Shown here: positions 10,404 to 22,444 of the stretch, in pieces
How positions within the stretch are numbered: position 1 is the first letter of the stretch
Layout of the letters: each line of letters opens with the position of its first letter
NCBI RefSeq assembly: GCF_000002595.2
Contig: NC_057010.1
Location: forward strand, 5,447,519-5,511,518
Direction: 5' to 3'
Length of the DNA: 64,000 nt
Origin: Chlamydomonas reinhardtii
Taxonomy: Eukaryota > Chlorophyta > Chlorophyceae > Chlamydomonadales > Chlamydomonadaceae
Program-made: the position numbers and the translations under genes
Notes under the pieces: model-generated
Seen by the model: the letters and a program-made list of their open reading frames with translations, nothing else
Told to the model about the DNA's origin: nothing
Databases searched by the model: none

Positions 10404-10772
10404 TGGCGATCAATCATGGTTTGCAAGCCACTACAAGTCTAAAGGCTCTCCGGCTGTCATCCCTCTTCGTTTACCTAGGCCCCAGGCAGCCCCACACTCA
10501 CGGTCAACACGCGCTGCTGCGCCTCGGCGCCCGCAGCCGTAACTTGCTCCACCTGCTCCGCCGCCGCGCCGCCGCTCGCCAGCACCAGCACCACCGCCGC
10601 CAGCGATCCCACGCCGAGCAGCAGCACGAGCTGCCCCACCACCTGCTCCAGCTGCAGGCCGCCCATGGCGGCGCCTTGGCGGACTGTGCCTGCTACTGTG
10701 CTACTGCCAGCAACCCAGCTGTCGCCGTGGCCACCGCCGCCCCCCCGCTGCAGGTCGTCGGCATCCAGGCCC

Positions 10773-11088
10773 TGTTGCGACACCCTTCGCCACGAAACAC
10801 AATGGCAAGTCAACATGAACTGCAGGTTGCTTTGCTCGGAGCATTGTTATTCACCAGTAACTCATTCAATAATTAAGCGGCTATGAAGCAACTCAGGCCA
10901 CTGCAGCCTCAAAACCTAAGTCAAAGTAACACTTGATTTGTTGTTTATCATCAATAAATCTAAACATAAATGACACTGAGCTGCCAGCCACTGAAACCGG
11001 TAGCTCGTGCGAGGAATCAGCATCGTCCTCAGCTTGTCAGGGCCCTCGCAAGCCCGAACCCAGCCGTTTTGGAGGGTTATATGCGGAA
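10773..11088. promoter_or_regulatory. presumed promoter and 5' UTR of the mTERF-like gene
   Basis: A short AT-richer stretch (10840-10980) between the inner edge of the inverted copy and the first in-frame ATG of the plus-strand gene. No named element was recognised. Confidence 0.4.
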
Positions 11089-14000
11089 ATGATTTTGGCC
11101 AGTCACACAGTGACCTTGTTTCGTCATGAACCGGCTGCCCGAAACCCGCCCACGCCGTCGCACCGGCTTTCGTCGGTATTCGGACGCGGGCGCTGGTCGC
11201 GACTTGCATGCGCGGCTGCTGCCCATGGGGCGGATGCAGGCGACAGAGTCGGGAGCCAACGGGCGCAGGGGCGCACACGAGCCAGCCCGGCACGTCGCCC
11301 CTCTGCTGATGAACCGCAGCAGCGAGGACCTGACCCAACAGCTCCAGCAGCGGGAGCTCGGACGCGTCCTTCTTCTCAGCAGCTGCTGAGGAGGGGGCGC
11401 CAGCCGCAGCCTGCCAGGCGGCGTGAGCATGAGGACAACCAACAGCAGGCGGAGCCGGGGTCCGGCCACTTAGCGGAAGCGGACGCACACTCTGATGTGG
11501 ATCCGACAGACCTGCCTCCACAGTGGCATTTCGGGGCCGGTGGCGGCGCTAGGAACGCCCGACGCCACGCAGGTGCCCAACATGTTGGCGACGACGGCAG
11601 GCACACCGGCAGTAGCAGTGGCAGTAGCAGCGGCGGAGGCAGGCTCACAGGCAGCAGGAGTGCCCTGTTCGCTGGGTACCACGATGACGATGATGATTAC
11701 GTTGACTCTGGTGACTATGGCGGTGGGCGGCTTGTGGATCGATTGAATCCGGAGATGGCGGAGGAGCTGCGGCGGCTGGAACGGCAGTACGGCTCAGGTG
11801 GGGTTGGGAGGGCGGCTTGGAATGATTCGGTACAGCGGACTATGGCGTGTTATGGGTTGATCATTCGGGCGCAATAACGGGCAAGTTGGGACATGTAGTA
11901 GCGTTGGAAGCGGCTTCACCTCCGTGCACCTGCGCCGCGTGTTTTGGCCCCCGCATGACACGCGCAGCCAACCGCACGGACGACAGTTTCCGCAGCCGCC
12001 AGTCGCGATTGGACCGAATCATGGCCGCCCGCCAGTCAGTGTACGGCGCCCGCCACCGGGACGCGGATGTACGGCTGTTGGCGTTACGGCGGGAGCTGGC
12101 GGCCGAGGGGCGGCGGCGGCGGCGCGGGCGCTTCGCTGCCGATGATGCGCTGCCGCGGCGCAGCACGTGGCACAAGCTGGCGGCGGGAATGCAGCGGACC
12201 ATACGTGGGTACACGCACAGGCGGGTCGCTGGGATAGAATTGTTGCGGTTGTGGGGTGCCGGGGGTTAGGCACAGGCACGCCTGTGGCGCACGAGCGACA
12301 GGGAAGACTTGGGCGCAAAAGCGGCAGTCAAGAGTACGCATCAGGCATTTGCTCGGGCTCCATGTAAAACAAGTACTGGGCAATTGAAGTGCATTATGTG
12401 CTCGTCCAATGCCACGCAGTGCACGAGCGCTGTGTCGCGCTAGAGCTGGCGCTGGCAAGCGGCGGCGCCGCTGTTTCTGGCGGGACCCTGTCGTACGATG
12501 GCGCGCGGCGGCTGTACCTGGCGGCGCCACAACTGCTAACCGACATAACGTACGGCGTGGCGGCGCGGCTGCGAGCACTGGCGGTGGCGGTGGCGGGGAC
12601 GGTTGAGCAGGCAGCCGCAGCGGTAGGTGTGGCGCTTGGGACGGTGTCGCTTTCCACGTGCGTCTGGAGCTGCAAAGGCATTAGTGCTGCAGGGCCTTGA
12701 TGGGGTCACGTCATTGCTCATGAATCAATCGCTTGTAATGCTCCATGTTGACTTATGCTCCATGTCGACGGACAGATCTCAGCACGGCCGCTGCTGTGCT
12801 CACTGCGGGTGGACCGACTGGAGGTGAGCAGGAGGTGTGGAGCTGCTGTCAGTCCCAGAACCTGTGGTGCGACTGTGTGATGTGTTCGTCGGTCCCGGAT
12901 GGTGCTTCTTGCAGCTATGGGCATGGGCTTTTAGTTGGCTGGCGGTGCCATGTCGGCTTGACCGTGCGGTGTCCTATGCTTGAAGATTTTCACGTATTCA
13001 CATTTGCGTATTGTTCACCCGCGCACGCACTCCAGTCTAACCTGCCGGCACTGCGTATTCAGGCGTGTGCGGCGGAGCTGGCGGCGTGGCTGGCTCAGGG
13101 CGGACCACCGCAGCCCCTGCACCGGGTGGTGGCCGCGCTGGCGGCGGAGCCTTCGCTGGCCGCGCAGGGCCCCACGCCACTTCTGGCAAGGTGTGTGCCC
13201 GTGTGTTTTGAGCTGCTTTCAAAGCGCGGTTTGGGCGTCCCGAATCCTTCTGATGTTATGACTGGGCCTCCCGTTGTCTAACTTTTATACCAACGTCGCA
13301 CGTCCGATGCACATCACACGCAAGCAACGCGCACGCACCCATATGTGTGCACACGCCTGAAAGCGACACGCCCGCCGCATGCACTACGCAGGCTGCAGGT
13401 CCTGGCGACCAGCTGCCGCCTGTCTAGGGAGGGCGCGCTGCAGCTGCTGCTGCGGGCGCCGCGGCTGATGGCGCTCGAGCCCGCCGCAATTGCGCAGCGA
13501 GCCGCCGGCATGCAGGCCGCCCTGTCGCCGCCCACAGCCGCCACCACTGCGGCCACGGCGGCCTCTACTCCAGCAACCTCGTCTGCTTCCTCTTTGCCGT
13601 CGCCGGCGCCAAGACAGGCTGGCGGCCAGGCCGAGGGAGTGAGGAGTATCGGGCTGGTGCGGCCGACCTCAGCGGGCGTGAGCGGCGGCGCGGGTGGCGG
13701 TGTGCACGTGGCTGCGTCGTGCCCGGGGCTGCTGCTGGCGAGCAAGGAGCAGGTACGGTAGGTGTGCATGGTGGTGGGTGCTGACGGTGTGACACCAGCT
13801 CGAAGACGCAAGCGGCACGCATGTATGGACTAAGAACTTCAAAGCCAAGCATCGCTGATTTATGAGGCGCACTTGCGGTTATGCTCTTTGCTTGTTGCGA
13901 TTCCCACAGCTTCAGGAGCGGCTGGCGCAGCTGCAGCAGCTGCTGGCGCTGTCTCATGGTCAGGCGGTACAAGTGCTCACCGCGCAGCCCGCAGTGGCGC

Positions 14001-16720
14001 TGCTGCCGGCTGCAGCGTTGGCAGCCGCTGTCGATTGCCTTTGCAGCTGCCTGGACGGCGGCAGTGACAATGACAGCGAGGAGAGAGAGGAGGTAGAGCC
14101 AGCAGCATCGCCAGGAGGTGGTGGGAGCAGTGGAGCACGCTCGGGGGCAGCAACCGGCACCACGTTTCCGCAGCTGCAGCTGCAGCTGCCACCGCCGCAT
14201 GTCCAGGGCCTGGTGCTTCGCTGCCCCGACGTGCTACTGCTGAAGCCCCGGACTGCTACTGCCGCCCTGGAGGCGCTCACAGTCATGGCTGCAGAGCTGA
14301 CCGCCCCCAGTGCACCTTTCTACGACGTGCCCTCTCGCGCTGCGCCCATGAGCGGCCTTGTCAACAACGGCCGGAGCAGCACAAGCACCAGCAGCGCCGC
14401 CACGACGCATCGGGGGCGCAGCCGGGAGCAGCAGGAAACACAAGGCCAGCAGCTGGGGACCAGTCCACGCGAATCGGGCGGCCAGGGAGGCCTGGAGGTT
14501 GAAGCTGCGGGAGGTTTGCAGGAAGCTAGGAATGCCGCGGCTGCCCTGGTGCTGCGCGAGCCGCGGCTGCTGCTATGTCGCGTGGTGCCCCTCGGCTCGG
14601 AGCCAGGCGCGGCGCTGGCGCCCGCCGGTGCGCGAGAGCGCCAGCGAAGCGTGATGTCATGGGTTGAGGTGAGGCGTGTAGATGGGCCCTTTTCCCTAAA
14701 TCGTGCACCGAGCTCGTTGGCTCTTTTCATTTTACTGCCTTTCAGGACCGGGATTCCTAAATGTTTGTGATTGCACCGTGCAGGCACTGGACGGGGCACA
14801 GGAGAAACTCAGCCTTGACCCCATGGCGGTGGCGGCCGAAGGGCCGTACTGGCCCCGGCCGGTGGCGCCCAGCCCGCTTGCACACCTGCTGCAAGGCGAC
14901 CTGCAAGAGAGCCCGGGGGCCGCGGCGCCTCCTGGTGACGTGGGCGAGCTGGCCGCAGCATCGGCGCGGCTGGCGGCGGCGGCCGCCGGCGCGGCGCCGC
15001 CGCCGGTCGACGTGGGGCTCCGCTTCGCAGAGCTGCAGAAGCTGCTGATGCTACAGCCGCAGACGGGCCGAGCATCAGGCTCGGCTGTAGCACCACAAGC
15101 ACGGGCGTGGCTGTGGGAGCATGTGCTGTTGCCGCAGCCGCGGCTGCTGCTGGCGCCGTCGGCGCAGCTGCAGGCGACGGTGGCGGCTCTAGGCAGCTGG
15201 TTCTCAGTGTCACCGCAGGCGCTAGCGCCGCTCCTGCTGCCGGGCCTCGTCGTCGCCGGCCCGCACGGGCTGCCGGTACTGCTGCCGCAGCCACGGCCGC
15301 CAGCCGTCAAGCGCACAGGGCAAGAGGTGGCGCTGCCGAAGAGCCACGTGACACTGCTAACATGGACGGCAGAGGAGGTGTCTGCGGCCGGGTACCGCGT
15401 GTGGGCCTGGCTGGGTGGCGCTGGCGCTGGCGGTGCGGCGGCGGCGGACCTTGCAGCGGTGCTTCGTGAGCTGCCGGGGCTGCTGCACGACCCGCCCACC
15501 ATGCGCGCCTGCGCTCTGGTGCTTAATGCGCTGGTGGCGGAAGCAGCACCACCGGCCGGCCCTTCTGGAGGCCGAGACGAGCTTCCAGCTTGGGTCACTG
15601 CCTTCGCTACCAGGAGCCCAGCGGGCAGCGTGTCTGCCGCTGCGGGTGGCACCGAGACGCTGCCGGGCTCGCGCGGCTTGGCCGGAGCTGCGGTCCCGGC
15701 TATGCCCCCGCTCGCCTGCGCGCTGCTGCTGCGCTTCTCGCAGCAGCTGCTGTCGCCGCCGCTGCTGCGCCTGCTGCTTGGCCCCGGCCTCGGCCCCGGC
15801 CTGAATGCCGACCTGCAGCGGGGGGGCGGCGGTGGCCACGGCGACAGCTGGGTTGCTGGCAGTAGCACAATAGCAGGCGCATTGCGCCAAGGCGGCGTCA
15901 TCGGCGGCATGCAGCTGGAGCAGGTGGTGGGGCAGCTCGTGCAGCTGCTCGGCGTGGGATCGCTGGCGGCGGTGGTGCTGGTGCTGGCGAGCGGCGGCGC
16001 GGCGGCGGAGCAGGTGGAGCAAGTTACGGCTGCGGGCGCCGAGGCGCAGCAGCGCGTGTTGACCGTGAGTGTGGGGCTGCCTGGGGCCTAGGGCAATGAA
16101 GAGCGCTGACAGTCGGAGAGACTTGTAGTGGCTTGCAAACCATGATTCATCACCGACACTGTACCTCATACATGGAAGTTCCATGTGTGCTTGTGCGCAG
16201 GCGCTGGAGCTCACCACGCAGGCCGGCAGCGGCTGGGCGCGCGAGCGGCAGCGGTTTCTGCAGGGCAGCACCTCGGGACCGGCGGCAGTAGCAGCTGCAG
16301 CAGGTGGCGGCGGCGAGGACCTGGACGCGGTGGCTGTGGCGGCGGCGGAGCTGCTGCTGCCGCTGCAGCACTGGCGGCGCGTGCCGCGAATGGAGGCGCT
16401 GGCGGCGGCAGGTGGGTCCGTGCAGGACGTGGCCGTGTCAGGTGGGTTGCGGAAGGCGTGGCGGAGCGCGTTGCCGGAATTCCTGGGGGCCAAATGACCA
16501 GTGCACCGCATCCGCATCACCGTGCACAACGGCCACGTGCGACATGACGCGTGTGCACACGTGTCGCTGCAACACCGCAATCATGAGGGCACTCCTGTCG
16601 TTTGCCCCCTCCCTCTTTTCCCAACCACACACAGGCCTGCGCGAGGCTGTCAGCTACACGGCGGTGCTGCAGCTGAGTGAGCCGGAGTGGGAAGAGCTGG
16701 CGGCGGAAATGCGGCTGTGA
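11089..16720 (+). CDS. large mTERF-like helical-repeat protein, probably organellar
   Basis: Exons: 11089-11797, 11968-12204, 12420-12622, 12776-12823, 13063-13190, 13392-13752, 13910-14668, 14784-16064, 16201-16411 and 16635-16720, about 1340 residues, every junction in phase. The N-terminus (MILASHTVTLFRHEPAARNP) is Arg/Ala/Ser-rich, as in transit peptides, and is followed by ~200 low-complexity residues with an acidic DDDDD run. From about residue 320 on, helical units recur with a motif of the form LLL+xPrLLxL: LYLAAPQLL, SARPLLCSL, LLLRAPRLMALEP, LVLRCPDVLLLKP, LVLREPRLLL, LLPQPRLLLAP. This resembles mTERF repeats, which bind organelle DNA or RNA; assignment to that family is tentative. 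Gly/Ala/Ser linkers separate the units. The start is the first in-frame ATG. The last ~187 residues are duplicated in inverted orientation at 9058-10772. OPR or another alpha-helical repeat family is the alternative. Confidence 0.7.
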
Positions 16721-17638
16721 AGTCGAGAAAATAGAATTGTCGTTTACATCGGGAAGATGTCTCGCTACCTCGCGGCGCGCCCTGGGCACCGTGCAAATCA
16801 GCGCCATGTCCACTCTGCTCACACTTCGTCTCTAGCACGATGTCTCTCACCAGCTCACTTGCATCATACTGTTGACCATGATGCGTCCAAAACAACCGTA
16901 TTGAGCCAAAAAAATCTGGGAAGAATTGTGGGCGCACCTTGTTTGTTATGTACGGCGCCGACGCTCACCACCAACATCCAACGGCAACTCTGGTGTCCGC
17001 GCATCGGCCTACAGCCTTTAGGTCACTCGCCCATTGCCTCAGCTCCAGCTCGAGTCCTTTGCTGTACTCCTTCTCTCGAGCCAGCCCCCGCATGGACGTG
17101 ACTATGTGTAGGGGGTTCCACTAGACCACCGCCCAACTTCTGGGCTCGTATGGAACCCTTGCACCTCCTGCAATGGGTCTTGACAGGCCCAAACCTGCCC
17201 CGCATCCCCTCTTTGTCAGAGTTTCCTCCTACGCTCACATCGTGATTCTTTCGTACCTCCCCAAGCAGAGCGCTCCCAAAGAGGCTGGCAGCACCTCATT
17301 GCCACACAATACTCGCCGACCAAAAATAAAAAACGTGTTGTGATCTTCTCGGATTTCCAGGCGCCGCACTGAGATACGGCCTGCCCGCATAACAGCGGGA
17401 ACAACGCACGGTTTAACACCTTGTGTACTCATGCCCTAATACCTCAGCTTAGCTGCAAACCAAAACAGACGGCTCGGAATGGCGTGCCGTTCGTGGCGCA
17501 ACCGCCACTGGTGCTTGTCCTTATGTGAGCGCCTTACGCTCATGCATCCTTGCGCTCATGCATCAACATCACTCATCAGGGTCTCCATCACCGCTGTGTC
17601 CTCACGTGCGCCCCGCCTCAAGAAGGGCGTTGGCACGC
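16721..17638. other. region between convergent genes (mTERF-like and PTOX 3' ends)
   Basis: No coding exon seen. It should contain the 3' UTRs of both neighbours. 16721-17237 is repeated in inverted orientation at 9058-9560; 17238-17638 is single-copy in the window. Confidence 0.6.
16744..16748 (-). terminator. possible PTOX poly(A) signal (TGTAA on the minus strand)
   Basis: The first TGTAA noticed on the minus strand beyond the PTOX stop (17639). If used, the PTOX 3' UTR is about 890 nt and ends just 24 bases from the stop codon of the opposing gene. Confidence 0.4.
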
Positions 17639-20600
17639 TCACAAGCCCACACGCGGGCCGTCCTCCCGGCGGGTGATGATGTCCTGTGACACCGTCTCGT
17701 CCTGTGGGGCGGACACACGGCGGGTACACGTAGCGTCGAGGTCAGCGGCATGCGGAGTGGCTACACGCTGTTGCCGACTCGAGCACACAGCTGACTGCAC
17801 TCGGCCGAGCATGGAGGTCACAGGCATGAGAGACATAAGATGCGATAACACGGCCCCAGGCTGTCACCCGCCCGCCCGCCCGCCCGCACCTGGCACGCCT
17901 TCATGGTCTTGACGTGCTCCATCTCGTCATCGCAGATGTTCTGCAGCCGGGGATCAGGGGTCGGGGCATAGGTAAGCAATGTGCCGCAGGCCCAGCAAGC
18001 CCTCCTCGGCGTCAGAGGTGCTGCGGCCTGCACGCCCGCCGCTCCTCGCGCATCTCGAGCTCAATCATACGTGAGCCCCAGCAACCCGACACGCCCGTAT
18101 CACACAGCTGACAAGCGCCCCCACACAGCCCCCCACGCAGCCCACAGTCCCCCACACAGCCCACAAGCGCCCCCACACACCTTGAACACGTCGTACAGGG
18201 TCTTGCAGGACGGCCGCCGGGGGTTCTGCATGGGCTGCGACGTCTGGAAGCTGCGGGGGTGAATGGTGTGGGCGTGTGCAAGTGGCGGTGGTCAGCAGGT
18301 GCGCCGAGTTGTTCAGGCCCATGCAACCCAGTCGACGCCAGCAGCGGGTGCACTGCCCTTGCCAGTCAGACTGTCAAGTGGCCCGTCATCCCCGACGCGC
18401 CACTTCGGAGCTAGCGCTCCCAGGGCCCGCCCCGCCCCAGCCCCCACACCGCCCCGCCCCCCGCCCCAGCCCCCACACCGCCCCGCGCCGCCCACCTGTC
18501 GAACATGTACAGGTCCTGGCTGCGGTAGTACACTGCGGCCACCAGGGGTGGCGGCAGCGACTTGAGCAGCTCCTCGTTGGCGTCCACGAACTCGCCTGCA
18601 GCAGCAGGGGGTGGCGGCGGCGGAGCACGGATGGGAAGGGGTTTGGACAGGAGGGCGTTGCAAGAAATCGTACAGAGAAGGGGGGTTGTAGATACCAGTC
18701 CAAACTAAACCAAACCCAATGCAATAGAGGGGGGGGTGATGCACCTGCCCAACATCTGTCTGCGGTCATGCACCCCACCGACTTCGACCTCCTCTTCCTC
18801 ATCCGCAGCTTCCGTCAGGCCCCACGTCTGTCAAGCAATGTCGTACTGCGCGTCCTCTTTTCCCCCGCCACCCCTGTTCCACTTTCCCTCTCCCTCCCAA
18901 CCCCCTCGCCACCCCCATCCCCCCTCGTACCATATGTGTCCACGGCGTGGTACTCAATCAGCTCGGAGAAGTTGTAGGCCAGGCGCGGCGAGAAGACGTA
19001 CAGACCCAGCAGAATCCAGTAGTACAAGATGGCGGCGTGCTGCGCGGCGAAGCGGTCAAACCACAGCTGGTCGCCGCCCAGGCTCTCCATGATCTGGTGG
19101 TGGTGAAGGGAGGAGAAGGGATGAGTGGCGGCAGCGTCCGTGAGCGTGTGTGTGGTGGGGATATGTGGGAGGGGGTGAGAGGAAGTGAGGGTAATGATGG
19201 GTGTCATAGCCGCGAACAAAACAGCTTCGCGTAACACTGCATCCCCCCCACGCGGAATCCAGCGCTGAACGAGGGGCCTGCAGTTAACTACGCAACGACC
19301 CCTGAGTGTGACACGCCCACCATTGAGTGCCCAGACCCAACCCCATCCCCGCCTGCCTGTCCCCGCTTCCAACCCACACCTGCAGGTGGTGCAGCTCGTT
19401 CCACTCCTCCGCAAAGTGGATCTTGCGCAGCTCGGCGCCGGCGCGCCACCAGCCCAGGCTCTCGTACAGGTGCAGCATGGAGATGTAGGAGAAGTAGGGC
19501 ATGCGCGCCACCGTCTCCAGGAACCAGAAGCGCTGGATGGGCCGGTTCTCATACAGGAAGTCCAGCAGCAAGCACAGCGACAGGTACACGCCCTTGATCA
19601 GCCTGCGAGTGCGAGATGAGGTGCGGGCGAGCGTGCAGGATACTTTAGGGAGCCATGGATTCAGGCCATGCGGGTGTGCAAGTGTTAAGAGACATGCGCC
19701 GTAACGCGTTGCAACCCTTCTCTCCAGCATCCCGCGTTCCGCGTTTCGTCTGCGTTTCTTTCCCCCCACGCCTGCGTGTCCAAGCCCACACGGCCATCTC
19801 GACGCGCTCACCAGGGCGTCTCGACGCCGCGGCCGGACTGCTCGCGCGCGTGCTCGCGGTCCCACATCGCCTTGTTGCTCAGCTTGAGCTGCTTCAACTT
19901 GGAGCGGATCTAGGGGGGAGGAGGGATGCGGTGGGGAGGGGAGAGGAGGAGGGGTACAAGATGGATCACGTGCCCACAGTGCTGAGATTGGCTTGGTCCA
20001 CATCCCCCGGGTGCATACCAGTCGAGGGCGATCACGCCCGGCGCCTCCGCTGTGTGGAGTTCAAGGCCCCGTCTCAATCCCTATATCTATGGAACACACC
20101 CCACCCGTCCCAAACCCGCACGAGCCCCTCAGCGCCCCCCCCCCCACACACACAACGAACGCCTCTGCCTGCCTCTGCTCCCACCTCGGCGCAGTTGTTG
20201 ATGAGCTTGCTGCCGCTCTCGCTGTCCCGAGTCACGCCGTCCAGCGTCACGGCGCGGGGCCGCAGCGGCTCAAGCACCTGTCGGCACGATGGTGGTGTCA
20301 GGCGAGGTGGGCGCAATGCCAACAGGCAGGTTCCTGCTCCCAGAAGCAGGCAGCCCAAAGCATCCCGGCTACCTCCCCCCCATGTCACGGCTGTATTGGG
20401 ACTTTGGGATTCATACCACCACCGGTCTCCCACGCACGGTTCAGCCCTTCGCGGCCCTTCGTAGCATTCCCCTTTCCCCATGTACCCTGCCCTCTTCCTC
20501 CCGTCCCCTTGCATCGTACCCCCTCGTCGCCTTTACGCTTCCGCACCCGCTCACCCACCAATTTCCCTTCTCCCACTCCGCCTTCCCTCGCCAATCCTTT

Positions 20601-21966
20601 CTATCCCTCACCCTGTTCCCTCACTCCGCACCCCTGCCTCTTCGCCTTCTACGCGATCCTTTGCCAACCTGTCGCCCCTTCTAACTCGCCTCCCTTTCCC
20701 CATCACGCCAACCCCACCTGACCCCCGCCCCCACCTGCGCCGCCTCCAGCGCGCGGTCCACTGCGTCCAGGCTGTCCAGCGCCGCCTGCCCCACCGAGTA
20801 GGCGGCCCGGCTCATGGGGGTGCGCGGCGGGTTGGCCTCGCTGATGGTGGAGTAGTCGTCGAAGCGGATGGACTGACGCAGCGACCGCAGCTCAGACTTG
20901 AAGTTGTCCCAGCCCTGCATGTGCCGAGGCGTTGGGTCATTACAATGTTGCTAGGCGGTACTGGGATGCTGGAAGCTCGAGAGAGCAAGGGGACAGGACA
21001 AATTGAGCAGGAGGAGCCGGGTGGGGACACGGACAGGGGTAACGGCGCTACAGCGTGAGGAGGAGGGGTGGGTGATCCAGTGGAGCGGGAGGATGGCGGA
21101 ATGTGCAGGAAGGAGGGGGCGGGGTGCCGGGGCCGCTTGGAATGGAGGAGTCGAGGGCATTATTATGGGGTAGGTCTCACCAGCTGGAAGGCGTTTTTGG
21201 GAATCCGCCCGTCGTTCTCCTGCTGGTACATCCGCGAAGCGCCAGACCTGGAAGGAAGCAAAATTTGGGGGGCGAGTTGGTTGGCAGGCACTTGAAGCCG
21301 TGCGAGCGGAGCGGACCGAGCTGAGTGGAGGTGGCCGCCAGGTGGAGTGGCGGGAGGGTGTTGCGCCATAACGCCCACCCTGGTTGAAAACGGGGAACTG
21401 ACCTGAACCCGTAGTCGCAGCACATGACCTCCATGAAGTCGCCGTCGCGATCAATAAATGCGCTGCACTCTGTGAGCCAGGAGGAAGGAAGCCGGGCCAG
21501 TTGGCGGACCATCAGGGTGTTGCGATTGGACGCACACAGCGAGTCAGGTGCCCATATGATACAGTCGATTATCAAAGCAGCCAAAGGCAGCGTGCCAAGT
21601 TTGCTTACCTTCATCCATGCTCACACTCGCCACGGAGTCCGCGAAGTAAACAGGCTGCTGCACTCTGTGAGGCACAATGTGAATTCAATGGTCGGGGTGT
21701 TAGTGCGACAGGCCTGCGGGCGAAGAAGCTGCGCCCCCAGGCATAGAAACAACTGGAAGAAATTGCCAATTGCGCACGCACCCGCTGGCTTTTGCCTTTA
21801 AAGCTGCTGCTTCCGTGTCCATCTTTGGTGGTGAGGCCACTGCCCGGACTACAAGGCGGCCAACGGTGCCACGAGAAACCGGGCAGGCCCGGAGCGTCCG
21901 CCGCTGCTGCAGAGTCCTCACGCAAGGGCCTCGCTGGCCCAGCGCCATAGGCGCCATTGAATCCAT
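17639..21966 (-). CDS. PTOX: plastid terminal oxidase (plastoquinol oxidase)
   Basis: Di-iron oxidase of the thylakoid that passes electrons from plastoquinol to oxygen; works in carotenoid synthesis and chlororespiration. Thirteen exons: 21966-21782, 21664-21609, 21469-21403, 21247-21181, 20914-20735, 20277-20185, 19909-19812, 19602-19380, 19093-18931, 18595-18496, 18250-18181, 17940-17890 and 17701-17639, about 471 residues. The start is followed by a plastid-type transit peptide (GTVGRLVVRAVASPPKMD). Ligand motifs: FLETVARMPYF (E278), AEEWNELHH (E318, H321), IEYHAVDTY (E370) and DDEMEHVKTM (E440, H443). SQDLYMFD and PRRPSCKTLYDVF are typical of the family. Residues ~62-215 precede the core and have no domain I know. 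The last exon could instead start at a further upstream acceptor (AG before about 17794); the shorter form keeps the family's KACQD. Volvocine algae have two PTOX genes; I cannot say which this is. Confidence 0.94.
18682..18719 (-). repeat. dispersed 38-bp repeat, copy B
   Basis: Lies in the PTOX intron between exons 9 and 10. Its reverse complement nearly matches 891-927 in the synthetase intron. It sits in the opposite orientation relative to its host gene, so the similarity is not a splicing signal of fixed polarity. Confidence 0.5.
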
Positions 21967-22444
21967 TGTGTGAAGTAAGGACAGCGAGCGTTAAAATGTT
22001 GTTGAAGACAGGGTTTTCGTGGCTCTGAGTCCGAACTTCTGCTAGTCAACTTGTTGAGTTGTATGGGCGTGCGCTAGGTGCCTTTATATAACAACAAGGA
22101 GGCCAGTCAACCACCTTAACAGCAGGCGGAAGCTGACGGAATTCCGCCATGGCACAATTCCCAATCGCAAGTGGGAAGCATTACCCTTGAACGAGTTTAT
22201 CGCTGCAGTTCTGCCGTCTGCTATCCGTTTTCGCTACAACCACTTGAACTCTGGCAAAGTCCCTGACGTGCCAACGAAACAATTAAGTCAACGTAGGACA
22301 GACCGCGACAGGCTGCCAGCTCACGAAGCCGGCCGATCAGGCGCTGTATTATATATTATTATGTGCAGCGAGTAGAAGATATGACCTAGCTAAACGCCGG
22401 CATTTCGCGGCTTCACACCAAAGCCGTGCTTGCGGACATACGGG
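21967..22444. promoter_or_regulatory. divergent promoter region, PTOX / coiled-coil gene
   Basis: Sequence between two genes reading away from each other. It is AT-richer than its surroundings, with a TATATATTATTAT stretch near 22350 that could serve as a TATA element for the rightward gene. No further element can be named. Confidence 0.45.

Larger units (their letters stand above)
9058..10772 (-). pseudogene. truncated inverted copy of the 3' end of the mTERF-like gene
   Basis: Reverse complement of about 15800-17237. It carries the tail of exon 8 (from a unit reading LQRGGGGGHGDSWVAG), all of exon 9 (around 10069-9860) and exon 10 (stop at 9564-9562), their introns, and about 500 bp beyond the stop. 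Exon 9 differs from the parent by one lost Ala codon, and exon 10 by one residue (EELEAEM for EELAAEM). Frames and splice sites look intact, so the copy is young or is homogenised by gene conversion. It lacks the first ~1150 codons and any promoter I can identify, so I call it a non-functional partial copy. An insertion of 284 bp in its intron 8 accounts for the length difference between the arms. Confidence 0.85.

Noticed and set aside
14732-15910. 392-codon minus-strand frame opposite exon 8 of the mTERF-like gene
   Set aside because: An antisense shadow caused by GC-rich codons; Ser/Ala/Pro/Gly-only composition and no splice or start context.
15357-16580. 407-codon minus-strand frame overlapping mTERF-like exons 8-9
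   Set aside because: It crosses an exon-intron boundary of the real gene, and its counterpart in the inverted copy only reflects the duplication.
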